Below are positions 55,104-63,372 of a DNA stretch of 64,000 bases, one piece after another (position 1 is the stretch's first letter; every line of letters starts with the position of its first letter). The notes below the pieces were generated by a model. That model ran no database searches and was not told where the DNA came from. It saw nothing but the letters and a program-made list of their open reading frames with translations. The DNA is from DASXRA01 sp036558905 (GTDB lineage: Bacteria > Actinomycetota > Actinomycetes > Mycobacteriales > Jatrophihabitantaceae), in contig DATBER010000029.1 of NCBI GenBank assembly GCA_036558905.1, positions 1 to 64,000 of the forward strand. The letters are read 5' to 3'. The translations under genes and the position numbers were made by a program.

Positions 55104-56006
55104 GTGACCCTCATGCTCGTCGATGCGGCCAACCTGTACTTCCGCGCGTTCTACGGCGTGCCGGAGTCGGTGACGTCCCCGGACGGCCGGCCGATCAACG
55201 CGGTCCGGGGCTTCCTCGACATGACGGCCACCCTGATCGAGCGGCGCCGCCCGATGCGCTACGTGGCCTGCCTGGACCTCGAGTGGCGGCCGGCGTTCCG
55301 CGTGCAGCTGATGCCGTCGTACAAGGCACACCGCCTGGCCCCGGACGGCAGCGAAGCGATCCCCGACAAGCTGGTGCTGCAGATCCCGGTGCTGCTCGAC
55401 GTGCTGCGGGCGCTGGGCCTGGCCACCGGCGGCGCCGAGGGGTTCGAGGCCGACGACGTGATCGCCGCGCTGGCCGCCCGCGACGACGGCCCGTGCGAGA
55501 TCGTCAGCAGCGACCGTGACCTGATCGCCCTGGCCACCCACCGGGTGCGCGTGCTCTACGTCGGCCGGGGCGTAGCCCGGTTCGAAGTGATCGGCCCGGA
55601 TCAGGTGCAGGCCAAGTACGGCGTGCCGCCCGAGCGTTACCCCGACCTCGCCGCGCTGCGCGGGGATCCGAGCGACGGGCTGCCCGGCGTGGCCGGCATC
55701 GGCGAGAAGACGGCCGCCGCGCTGGTGAACCGGTTCGGACCGGTCGAGGATGTCGTCGCCGCCGCCCAGGCCGGCCGGCCCGGCTTCCCGGCCGGGACGG
55801 TGGCCAAGATCGTGGCGGCGGCCGACTACCTGGCCAAGGTGCCGGCGGTAGTGCGCGGACGCACCGACGCACCGGTGCCTGAACTGGCCGACGAACTGCC
55901 GGCCGAGCCGGCCGACGCCGCGGCCCTCGTCGAACTGGCCGACCGGTACGGCATCGACGCCTCGGTCAACCGCGTGCTCAACGCGATCAAGCGCGCACTC
56001 GGCTGA
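55104..56006 (+). CDS. 5'-3' exonuclease (Pol I N-domain-like, stand-alone)
   Basis: 300 residues. The PIN-like FEN fold is evident: LVDAANLYFRAFYGVP at the start, MPSYKAHR, the acidic metal cluster GFEADDVIAAL and VSSDRDLIAL, and the helix-hairpin-helix LPGVAGIGEKTAAALVNRFG. It degrades 5' flaps and RNA primers. Stand-alone versions accompany polA in Actinobacteria and assist Okazaki-fragment processing and repair. GTG 55104 is chosen; an internal ATG (55113) is only three codons later. Confidence 0.92.
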   Translation: MTLMLVDAANLYFRAFYGVPESVTSPDGRPINAVRGFLDMTATLIERRRPMRYVACLDLEWRPAFRVQLMPSYKAHRLAPDGSEAIPDKLVLQIPVLLDVLRALGLATGGAEGFEADDVIAALAARDDGPCEIVSSDRDLIALATHRVRVLYVGRGVARFEVIGPDQVQAKYGVPPERYPDLAALRGDPSDGLPGVAGIGEKTAAALVNRFGPVEDVVAAAQAGRPGFPAGTVAKIVAAADYLAKVPAVVRGRTDAPVPELADELPAEPADAAALVELADRYGIDASVNRVLNAIKRALG

Positions 56007-56012
56007 GCCCGA

Positions 56013-57092
56013 TCAACTGGCCGGGCTCCAGGCGTAGTTGCCGCTGTCACTGGTGATCGTCACGGTCACCTTCTTGCCGCCGTCGGCGGTGCAGGTGAAC
56101 GTCGCGCCCTTCTTCACCTTCGGGTTCTTGCCGTTGTTGCACTTGACGTTCGTGTAGCCGCCCTTCTCGATCGTCTTCTCGACAGCGGTGTGGTCGAGCA
56201 CCTTCTTGAAGCCGAGGAAGCCCGGTTTGGTCACGAAGGCCACCACAGCCAAGATCACGATCACCGCAACGACGGCCCCGCCGATCCACAGACCGACGTG
56301 ACGCTTCTTCGGCGGTGCGGGCGGGTACGGCGAATACGGCTGCTGTCCGTACGGGCTGTACTGCCCGTACGGCTGCTGCTGCGGCGGCGCACCGTAGGGC
56401 TGCTGCGGGTAGCCCGGCTCCGGCTGGTAGGGCTGCTGCCCGTACGGCTGCTGCTGTGGCCACGCGCCCTGGTCGGGCTGCTGCTGTGGCCACGCGCCCT
56501 GGTCGGGCTGCTGCTGGTGGGGCTGCTGGGCGTACGGCTGTCCCCACGCGGACGGGTCGGGTTGGTAGGGCTGCTCGGGCTGATACGGCGCGGGCTGCGG
56601 GTAGCCCTGCGGAGACGGCGGGGCCGGCGACTGCTGCGGCGTGGGCGGCGGGTACGACGGCGGCGTCGGCGGCTGAGGCTGGTAGGACCCCCCGGGCGGA
56701 GGCGGCGGGAACGACGGAATCGGTGGGGTCGGCGGCTGAGCGCGCAGGTCGGATCGCGAGAACGCCTGGGTGCGGTCGTCGTCGGCGCCCGGCAGGTCGG
56801 ACGGGCCGGAGTCGGCCGGTTCCCCCGAGGCCGGATCGCCGGACGAGACCTGGTCGGCCGGTTGCTCAGCCAGGCTGTACTGCGTGGTGGGGGCGTTGTC
56901 GGACTCGCCGAAGCTCGACGGAGGGCGTGCGATCGGACGGGCGATAGTCGCCTCCTCCGGCTCGTCGTCAGCCGGCTCGGCGCCCTGGTCGGAGCTGGAG
57001 TGCTCGGAGCTAGGTCCCCACTGCGAGTTCTGCGGTGGCTGCGGCCACGGCTGATCGCCCTGGTTTCCCTGATCGCCGTTGTCGGATGCCAT
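56013..57092 (-). CDS. DUF4333 membrane protein with long Pro/Gln/Tyr-rich cytoplasmic tail
   Basis: 359 residues. Residues 1-265 are low-complexity: an acidic part (to about 120) then a Pro/Gln/Tyr/Gly region rich in QQPYG and PYQP repeats. One transmembrane helix lies at about 268-290 (VGLWIGGAVVAVIVILAVVAFV). The C-terminal 70 residues form a DUF4333 domain with a Cys pair (NVKCNNG, FTCTADGG), outside the membrane. Function unknown. ATG 57092 rather than the upstream in-frame start. The acidic part contains ADDDRTQAF, a possible FHA/kinase-type threonine context, which is inference. Confidence 0.85.
   Translation of the reverse strand: MASDNGDQGNQGDQPWPQPPQNSQWGPSSEHSSSDQGAEPADDEPEEATIARPIARPPSSFGESDNAPTTQYSLAEQPADQVSSGDPASGEPADSGPSDLPGADDDRTQAFSRSDLRAQPPTPPIPSFPPPPPGGSYQPQPPTPPSYPPPTPQQSPAPPSPQGYPQPAPYQPEQPYQPDPSAWGQPYAQQPHQQQPDQGAWPQQQPDQGAWPQQQPYGQQPYQPEPGYPQQPYGAPPQQQPYGQYSPYGQQPYSPYPPAPPKKRHVGLWIGGAVVAVIVILAVVAFVTKPGFLGFKKVLDHTAVEKTIEKGGYTNVKCNNGKNPKVKKGATFTCTADGGKKVTVTITSDSGNYAWSPAS
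56446..56516. repeat. 30-bp tandem repeat inside the DUF4333 gene
   Basis: Two exact copies of a 30-bp unit (56446-56475, 56476-56505) and 11 bp of a third encode DQGAWPQQQP twice. Identity at the DNA level shows a recent duplication. Confidence 0.9.
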
Positions 57093-57179
57093 GATCTGCC
57101 TCTTCCGTCCGGAACGCACTGCGTACGCCTTGCCGGTTTTCGGGCCCTACGCTACTGCGCGCCCGGGTCACCGTACCGA

Positions 57180-59900
57180 TCAGGGGAACATGCCCTGAGC
57201 TACCACCCCACGCCGGATCGTGCGCGCGGCGGTCCGGGCCCGCTCGGCCACCGGGGCCTCCACGCCGCTCGGCGACGGGGCCGCGGCGATCTGCTCGAGC
57301 AGATCCAGCAGCTGCTTGCACCAGCGGACGAAGTCGCCGGCCGAGAGCTCCACGCCGGCCTCGGCGGTTGAGGTCAGCACCCGATCCAGGCTGTCCCGCT
57401 GCGTCCACCGGTAGGCCGCCCAGACGAAGCCGAGCTGCGGCTCGCGGGTGCGCGGCAGGCCCTGGTCGGCCTCGTCGTCGGCCAGCTCGGCCCAGATGCG
57501 GGTGGTGCCGGCCAGCGCCTCGCGCACCGCCGCGGTGGGCATCCGGTCGGACAGCTGCTCGTCGCGGCGGGCCTCGTAGACGAGGGTGGACACCACGGCG
57601 GCCAGCTCGGCCGGGTCCAGCCCGTCCCACAGGCCGGCCCGCAGGCACTCGGCCGCCAGCAGGTCGGACTCCGACCAGATCCGGGCCAGCTGCCGTCCGG
57701 CCGGCGTGGTCTCGTCGCCGGCCAGGTAGCCCCGGTTGTCGAGCAGGGCGCAGATCCGGTCGAACGTGCGCCCCAACGAGTTCGTCCGGCCCTCGATGCG
57801 CCGGCGCAGGGCGGCCGTCTCGCGCTCCAGCCGCTGGTGCCGCTCGGCCCAGCGGGCGTGCGCCTCGCGGTCCGGGCAGTCGTGGCACGGGTGGGACCGG
57901 ATGGCCCGGCGCAGCGCCGCGATCTGCTCGTCGTCGGCGGCTGAGCTCTCCCGGCGGGGGCGGCGCTTGGCCGGTGGCAGGTCCAACGTGCGCAGCGTCG
58001 AGGCCAGGTCGCGCCGGTCCTGGGGCGAGCGGTGGTTGAACCGCTTGGGCACTCGTACCGTGGCCAGCGACTCGACGGGCGTCGGGAAGTCGGTCAGCGA
58101 CAGCCGGCCGGCCCACCGCGCTTCGGTGAGCACCAGCGGACGCGGGTCGTCACGAGGTGCCACACCCGGGTCGAGCACCACGGCCAGCCCGGCCCGCCGC
58201 CCGGCCGGCACGCGGATCACATCGCCCGGCTTGAGGGACTCGAGCGAGGTGACGACGTTGCCGCGCCGGGCGCGCGCCCCTTGCCGGGCCAGCGCCGCCT
58301 CGCGGTCGGAGAGCTCGCGGCGCAGCGCGGCGTACTCGGCGAAGTCGCCCTTGTCGCACGTCATCTGCTGGGCCTGATCGCGCATGGTGGCCTCGTTGCG
58401 CCGGATCTGCTTGAGCAGCCCGCCGACCGACCGGTCGGCCTGGAACTGGGCGAACGACGCCTCGAGCAGTTCGCGCGCGGCCGGGCGGCCCATCTGCCCG
58501 ACCAGATTTACAGCCATGTTGTAGGACGGGCGGAACGACGAGCGCAGCGGATACGTCCGGGTGGAGGCCAGGCCGGCGACCCGGCCGGGGTCGGCCTCCG
58601 GGCTCCACAGCACGACTGCATGTCCCTCGACGTCGATGCCGCGCCGCCCGGCCCGCCCGGTCAGCTGCGTGTACTCCCCCGGCGTGATGTCAGCGTGGGT
58701 GTCGCCGTTGAACTTCGACAACCGCTCGAGCACCACCGTGCGGGCCGGCATGTTGATGCCCAGGGCCAGCGTCTCGGTGGCGAACACGACCCGGACCAGG
58801 CCGCGCACGAACAGGTCCTCGACGGTCTCCTTGAACGCGGGGATCAGCCCGGCGTGGTGGGCGGCCACACCGCGGCGCAGCCCGTCGAGCCAGTCCCAGT
58901 AGCCGAGCACGTCGAGGTCCTCGACCGGGATGGCCGCGGTCCGTTCCTCGACGATCGCGGTGATCTCGTCGCGCTCGTCCGGCTCGGTCAGCCACAGGCC
59001 GGACAGCACGCACTGCCGCACGCCCGCGTCGCAGCCGACCCGGCTGAAGATGAACGTGATGAGCGGCAGCAGCCCCTCGCTGTCCAGGCGGGCGATCACG
59101 TCGGGGCGGTGCGGGGGGCGCCAACCTCGGGGGGCCCGCGCACCCCGCACGGAACGCACGCCGGGGTCGAGGTAGCGCATCCGCTCGGTGATGAAGCGCT
59201 TCAGCTCCGGGTTCACGGCCGCGTCGTCGGCGCCGAACAGGTCGAACAGCCGGGTGCCTACCAGCATGTGCTGCCACAGCGGCACCGGGCGCTGCTCGTG
59301 CACCACGACCCGGGTGTCGCCGCGTACGGTCACCAGCCACTCGCCGAACTCCTCGGCGTTGGACACCGTGGCCGACAGCGAGACGAGCCGCACCGCCTCG
59401 GGCAGGTGGATGATCACCTCTTCCCAGACCGCACCGCGGAACCGGTCGCCCAGGTAGTGCACCTCGTCCATGACGACGTAGCCCAGGCCCTCGAGCGCCG
59501 CGCTGCCGACGTAGAGCATGTTGCGCAGCACCTCGGTCGTCATCACAACGATTGGCGCGTGCGCGTTGACGGCGTTGTCGCCGGTCAGCAGTCCGACGGC
59601 GTCGGCGCCGTGCCGGTCGACCAGGTCGTTGAACTTCTGGTTGGACAGCGCCTTGATCGGCGTCGTGTAGAAGCACTTCTGCCCGGACGCCAGCGCCTGG
59701 TGCACCGCGAACTCGCCCACCACGGTCTTGCCCGACCCGGTCGGCGCGCAGACCAGCACGCCGTGGCCCGCAGCCAGCGCCTCGCAGGCGTCGACCTGGA
59801 ACTGGTCGAGCTCGAACGGATACCCGGTGCGGAAGCGGTCGAACTCGGGATACCTTCCCCGACGCCGAGCGGCGGCGTACCGATCAGCCGGCGCGGACAT
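57180..59900 (-). CDS. helY: HelY-type superfamily 2 RNA/DNA helicase (Ski2/Mtr4-like)
   Basis: 906 residues. Walker A VLVCAPTGSGKTVVGEFAVHQ near 46, TTPIKALSNQKFNDL (Ia), DEVH box GYVVMDEVHYLGDRFRG near 140, SAT motif VSLSATVSNAEEFGEW, and GINMPARTVVLERL / QLTGRAGRRGIDVEG (V, VI) near 390-430. The C-terminal half has the Ski2-like arch and DSHCT domain. HelY-like enzymes unwind RNA or DNA and sit next to tatC in Actinobacteria. ATG 59900 follows ...CTGGTTGGT; upstream in-frame codons overlap the HAD gene region. Confidence 0.94.
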   Translation of the reverse strand: MSAPADRYAAARRRGRYPEFDRFRTGYPFELDQFQVDACEALAAGHGVLVCAPTGSGKTVVGEFAVHQALASGQKCFYTTPIKALSNQKFNDLVDRHGADAVGLLTGDNAVNAHAPIVVMTTEVLRNMLYVGSAALEGLGYVVMDEVHYLGDRFRGAVWEEVIIHLPEAVRLVSLSATVSNAEEFGEWLVTVRGDTRVVVHEQRPVPLWQHMLVGTRLFDLFGADDAAVNPELKRFITERMRYLDPGVRSVRGARAPRGWRPPHRPDVIARLDSEGLLPLITFIFSRVGCDAGVRQCVLSGLWLTEPDERDEITAIVEERTAAIPVEDLDVLGYWDWLDGLRRGVAAHHAGLIPAFKETVEDLFVRGLVRVVFATETLALGINMPARTVVLERLSKFNGDTHADITPGEYTQLTGRAGRRGIDVEGHAVVLWSPEADPGRVAGLASTRTYPLRSSFRPSYNMAVNLVGQMGRPAARELLEASFAQFQADRSVGGLLKQIRRNEATMRDQAQQMTCDKGDFAEYAALRRELSDREAALARQGARARRGNVVTSLESLKPGDVIRVPAGRRAGLAVVLDPGVAPRDDPRPLVLTEARWAGRLSLTDFPTPVESLATVRVPKRFNHRSPQDRRDLASTLRTLDLPPAKRRPRRESSAADDEQIAALRRAIRSHPCHDCPDREAHARWAERHQRLERETAALRRRIEGRTNSLGRTFDRICALLDNRGYLAGDETTPAGRQLARIWSESDLLAAECLRAGLWDGLDPAELAAVVSTLVYEARRDEQLSDRMPTAAVREALAGTTRIWAELADDEADQGLPRTREPQLGFVWAAYRWTQRDSLDRVLTSTAEAGVELSAGDFVRWCKQLLDLLEQIAAAPSPSGVEAPVAERARTAARTIRRGVVAQGMFP

Positions 59901-59928
59901 ACCAACCAGCCTACGGAAGGCTAGGGAC

Positions 59929-60579
59929 GTGATCGATTTCGACTGCGACGCGGTGCTGTTCGACCTGGACGGCACCCTGGTCGACTCGACGGCGAGCGTC
60001 GTGCGCGCCTGGCAGGCCACCGCGGCCAAACTCGACATTCCGTTCAGCGCTTTCGAGCCCTACATCCACGGGATCCCGGGCGAGAAGGTGCTGGCGAGCG
60101 TCGCCCCGCAGTTGCCGCCCGAGCAGATCCACGAACTGTCGCAGTGGATGCTGGCCTCGGAAGCGGCCGACACGGCCGGCATCGTCCCCCAGCCGGGCGC
60201 CGTCGACGCGTTGGCCGGCCTGCCGCCCGACCGCTGGGCGATCGTGACCAGTGGCGACACCCGCCTGGCCACTTCCCGGATCGGAGCGGCCGGGCTGCCG
60301 ATGCCCGCGGTGCTGGTCAGCGCGGACGACGTGCGGATCGGCAAGCCCGACCCGGAGGCCTACCTGGCCGCCGCCGCCCGGCTCGGCTACGCACCCGGCC
60401 GGTGCCTGGTCGTCGAGGACGCGCCGGCCGGGGTTCGCTCGGGGCAGGCCGCCGGGATGCCGGTACTCGGCGTTTTGACGACATATCCGCATCTCGACGC
60501 AACGGTGACGGTGCCGGATCTGTCCGCCGTCGCCGTGCACGTCGACGAGGACGGGGTTCGGGTCACCGGTCGCGAGTAG
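59929..60579 (+). CDS. HAD-superfamily sugar phosphatase (IA subfamily)
   Basis: 216 residues. Motif I FDLDGTLVDS near 10, motif II VTSGDTR near 106, Lys of IGKPDPEAYLAAA near 140 and motif IV VVEDAPAGVRSG near 162. The small helical cap and sequence resemble beta-phosphoglucomutase-like or glycerol/deoxysugar phosphatases (HxlB- or GPP-like). GTG 59929 is 29 bp from the divergent helicase start. No neighbour identifies a substrate. Confidence 0.9.
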   Translation: MIDFDCDAVLFDLDGTLVDSTASVVRAWQATAAKLDIPFSAFEPYIHGIPGEKVLASVAPQLPPEQIHELSQWMLASEAADTAGIVPQPGAVDALAGLPPDRWAIVTSGDTRLATSRIGAAGLPMPAVLVSADDVRIGKPDPEAYLAAAARLGYAPGRCLVVEDAPAGVRSGQAAGMPVLGVLTTYPHLDATVTVPDLSAVAVHVDEDGVRVTGRE

Positions 60580-60654
60580 GCGCGCGACCGGGCTGGGGCG
60601 CCAACGTTGGCAGCTCCAGACAAGATGATCAACTAGCCAGGCTGAGCCGGGTGG

Positions 60655-61551
60655 TCAGGTCGTCTCGCCCCAGGGCTCGTCGAGTGGGCGCGGGATCGGG
60701 TCGATGCGCGAGGGCGTGTCGAGCTCCTCGTCCTGCGCGGCCGCCTTGGCCGCCGCCTTGCGGGCGGCCTTGCGCTTGTCGTGTACGACCGAGAACAGCA
60801 CCGCGCCCTCGAACAGCAGCACCATCGGCAGCGCCATTGCGCACATGGTGAACGGGTCGGTGGTCGGGGTGGCCACCGCGGCGAACAGGAAGATCAGGAA
60901 GATCGCGACGCGCTGTGACTTGCGCAGCCATCTGGCCGGCAGCACCCCGGCCAGGTTGGCCATGACCACGACCAGCGGTAACTCGAACGACGCCCCGAAG
61001 ACGACGAGCATCAGCACCACGAACGACAGGTAGCTGTCGACGGTCAGCAGGGCCTGGGTGCCGGATCCGGCGATGCTCAGCACCACGCGCAGGCCTTTGG
61101 CGAGCACTACGTAGGCCAGGGCGACGCCGGCCGCGAACAGCAGCGTGGACGCCGCGATGAACCACAGCGTGTACTTGCGCTCGTTCTTCTTCAGGCCCGG
61201 CGTGATGAACGCCCAGATCTGGTATAGCCAGAACGGCGCGGTCAGAACTGCGCCGGCGATGAACGAGACCTTCAGCCGGGTGGTGAAACCGGCGAGCACC
61301 TGGCTGTAGATCAGGTGGCAGCCGCCGCCCTCGGTGCCCGGGAACCGGTGCCTGGCCGGAACCGAGCAGTACGGGTGCTCGAGGAAGCGCAGGATCGGGT
61401 CGTAGAAGACCCAGCCGATGATCGCGCCCGCGGCGATGATCAGCAGCGCGTAGATGACCCGCCGCCGCAGTTCGCGCAGGTGCTCGATGACCGACATTCG
61501 GCCTTCGGGGTTGGGCTCGCGCCGCTTCAGGAACGGTATGCGCAGCTTCAT
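60655..61551 (-). CDS. tatC: Sec-independent protein translocase subunit TatC
   Basis: 298 residues with six transmembrane helices. MSVIEHLRELRRRVIYALLIIAAG near residue 19 holds the twin-arginine-binding HLxELR motif; YQIWAFITPGLKKNERKY near 110 and PTTDPFTMCAMALPMVLLFE near 225 are conserved. The C-terminal 50 residues are Lys/Ala-rich and cytoplasmic. TatC receives folded substrates with RR signal peptides. ATG 61551. tatA normally precedes it; here the preceding gene is a small bitopic protein without a TatA motif. Confidence 0.96.
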   Translation of the reverse strand: MKLRIPFLKRREPNPEGRMSVIEHLRELRRRVIYALLIIAAGAIIGWVFYDPILRFLEHPYCSVPARHRFPGTEGGGCHLIYSQVLAGFTTRLKVSFIAGAVLTAPFWLYQIWAFITPGLKKNERKYTLWFIAASTLLFAAGVALAYVVLAKGLRVVLSIAGSGTQALLTVDSYLSFVVLMLVVFGASFELPLVVVMANLAGVLPARWLRKSQRVAIFLIFLFAAVATPTTDPFTMCAMALPMVLLFEGAVLFSVVHDKRKAARKAAAKAAAQDEELDTPSRIDPIPRPLDEPWGETT

Positions 61552-61555
61552 CGGG

Positions 61556-61780
61556 TCACCGGCCGGAGATGCTGCGCAGGGTGGGCACGCGTCGCTGCGC
61601 GTCCGCCACCTGGGCCTGCAGGTCGATCAGCTGGTCCCGCAGAGTCCGTAGGCCGTCCGCGTCCTTGCGGAGTCGCTTGACTTTTCCGGCCAGATCCCAG
61701 GCGCAGAGGCCGAGCACGACAAAGCCGGTGAGGACCGCGATGCCCCAGACAAGGCCGACCAACCACGCCACGCGCCGCAC
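61556..61780 (-). CDS. Small bitopic membrane protein in the usual tatA position
   Basis: 74 residues: one N-terminal transmembrane helix (WLVGLVWGIAVLTGFVVLGLC is 21 long; core about residues 6-26), a short basic amphipathic segment (DLAGKVKRLRKDADGL) and a heptad-like C-terminal helix (LRDQLIDLQAQVADAQRRV). The topology resembles TatA/TatB, but the Phe-Gly hinge motif (FGxxxLP) is absent. Such proteins are found beside TatA in some Actinobacteria. GTG 61780 lies 4 bp before tatC; annotated as unknown. Confidence 0.7.
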   Translation of the reverse strand: MRRVAWLVGLVWGIAVLTGFVVLGLCAWDLAGKVKRLRKDADGLRTLRDQLIDLQAQVADAQRRVPTLRSISGR

Positions 61781-61863
61781 TCTACTGAGACCTCCTGAGC
61801 GGCGGGCGGCCGGGCGCACCCGGTTCGGGGCGTAGGCGGGGCCACAGCTGCGAGGATGCCGGC

Positions 61864-62415
61864 GTGACTCCGGATAACCTGCACGACTTCTTCGTCGCGG
61901 CCGCCGGGGTGGCCGGGGCACTGATCGGGCTGCTGTTCGTGGCTATCTCGGTCGCTCGGGAGCGGTTGGCCGAGACCGGCGACACGCAGATCCATCGGGT
62001 CCGTGCCGCCGCGGCGCTGACCTCGTTCACCAACGCGCTGAGCGTCTCGCTGTTCGCGCTGGTGCCCGGCGATCTGGTCGGTCCGGCGGTGTTGGCGGTG
62101 GCCGTCGTCGGGATCGTCTTCGTCACCGCGTCGTTGCTGTCGCTGATCCGCCTGCGCGGACTGGGTTGGCGTTACCTGTACGACGCCCTGTTCCTGGCCG
62201 GTCTGGTCATCGTCTTCGTGATCCAGCTCGTCGCGGGTACGCGCGCGATCGATGATGTCCACGACGCCGGCCCCTTCCGGACGATCGCGGTGCTCGTCAT
62301 CGCCTGCTTCCTGATCGGGATCGCCCGGTCGTGGGAGCTGATCGGCGGCCCGTCGATCTTCGGCCACGAGGTCCGGGTGATCGTGCACCGGGCCGATCGC
62401 GACGCAGCGCCCTAA
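61864..62415 (+). CDS. Five-helix membrane protein of unknown function, inserted between tat and paf genes
   Basis: 183 residues with hydrophobic segments at about 8-28 (FFVAAAGVAGALIGLLFVAI), 50-68, 72-92, 104-122 and 136-155. It resembles uncharacterised actinobacterial modulator-of-FtsH-type or DUF-labelled membrane proteins; I cannot name it. GTG 61864. It is transcribed against the surrounding pafB-pafC and tatC genes and interrupts a gene order that is otherwise contiguous in relatives, which suggests insertion. Confidence 0.75.
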   Translation: MTPDNLHDFFVAAAGVAGALIGLLFVAISVARERLAETGDTQIHRVRAAAALTSFTNALSVSLFALVPGDLVGPAVLAVAVVGIVFVTASLLSLIRLRGLGWRYLYDALFLAGLVIVFVIQLVAGTRAIDDVHDAGPFRTIAVLVIACFLIGIARSWELIGGPSIFGHEVRVIVHRADRDAAP

Positions 62416-62424
62416 CGCGTGGCG

Positions 62425-63372
62425 TCACGCCGAGTAGGCCGCCAGCGCCGACCGGGCCTCGTCGCCGATGGACTCGGCCAGCCACTCGGGCGACAGCACG
62501 TGCACGTGGCCGTACGAGCCGAGGGCCAGCGCGCGGACCCAGGCCGGGTCGGCCACTCGGACGCTGAGCTGCCGGCTGCCGTCGGCGTTGATCGTCTCCG
62601 TCTCGGGCGGGTAGTAGTCGCCCACCCAGGCGTAGGCCGGCTTGACGTGCAGCACGACGAGCATGTGCTCGGGCGCCGGGGTAAACACTCCGTCGCTCAG
62701 GTCGCGCAGCTCGGCCTCGGGCGGCGGGCTGGCCGGCTCGTCGAGCACGTCGGCCTGGTCGATGCGGTCGACCCGGAACACCCGCATGCCCTCGGCCCGG
62801 CGGCACCACGCCTCCAGGTAGCTGCGCCCGTCCATCTCGAACAGCCGCATCGGGTCGACGGTGCGCTCGGTCGTCTCGTCGCGGGTGGCGGTGTAGTAGC
62901 GCAGCGCGAGCGCCCGCCGATCGTCGATGGCCTGTTGCAACACGGGCAGCAGTCGCGAGACGCGGTCGAGCTCGACGGCCACCGTCTCGGCCTCGACGGA
63001 TCCACTGGCGGCCGACTCGACCTTGGCCAGCGCCCGCTCGACGGCGTCGCGGTCGGTGACGCCCGGCATCTCGGCCAGCGTGCGCAGTGCGACCACCAGG
63101 GGCAGCGCCTCCTCGGCGGTGAGCCGCAGCGGCCGGGACATGCCGGCGTCGAAGACGACCGAGATGGTGTCGCCCTCGAACGACAGGTCGATCAGGTCGC
63201 CCGGACCGTGGCCGGGCAGCCCGCACATCCACAGCAGCTGCAGGTCGCGGCGCAGCTGGTCCTCGCTGATGCCGAAGTCGGTGGCCGCCTCCTCGATGGC
63301 GATGCCGTTGTGCGCCTGCAGGTACGGCACGAGGGCCAGCAGGCGGGGCAGCCGCTCGCGTTCGCCCGTCAT
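62425..63372 (-). CDS. pafC: WYL-domain transcriptional activator PafC
   Basis: 315 residues. N-terminal winged helix (LPRLLALVPYLQAHNGIAIEEAATDFGISEDQLRRDLQLL), a WYL domain about 130-230 (RRALALRYYTATRDETTERTVDPMRLF, SYLEAWCRRAEGMRVFRVDRI) and a C-terminal WCX domain. With PafB it forms the DNA-damage activator of the LexA-independent response in Actinobacteria; WYL binds single-stranded DNA. ATG 63372 overlaps the pafB stop by 4 nt. The usual downstream tatA does not follow; a membrane gene lies between. Confidence 0.95.
   Translation of the reverse strand: MTGERERLPRLLALVPYLQAHNGIAIEEAATDFGISEDQLRRDLQLLWMCGLPGHGPGDLIDLSFEGDTISVVFDAGMSRPLRLTAEEALPLVVALRTLAEMPGVTDRDAVERALAKVESAASGSVEAETVAVELDRVSRLLPVLQQAIDDRRALALRYYTATRDETTERTVDPMRLFEMDGRSYLEAWCRRAEGMRVFRVDRIDQADVLDEPASPPPEAELRDLSDGVFTPAPEHMLVVLHVKPAYAWVGDYYPPETETINADGSRQLSVRVADPAWVRALALGSYGHVHVLSPEWLAESIGDEARSALAAYSA

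Noticed and set aside
61556..61780. Calling the 74-residue protein TatA
   Set aside because: Topology fits but the TatA FGxxxLP hinge and the ELLVIL-type helix are absent.
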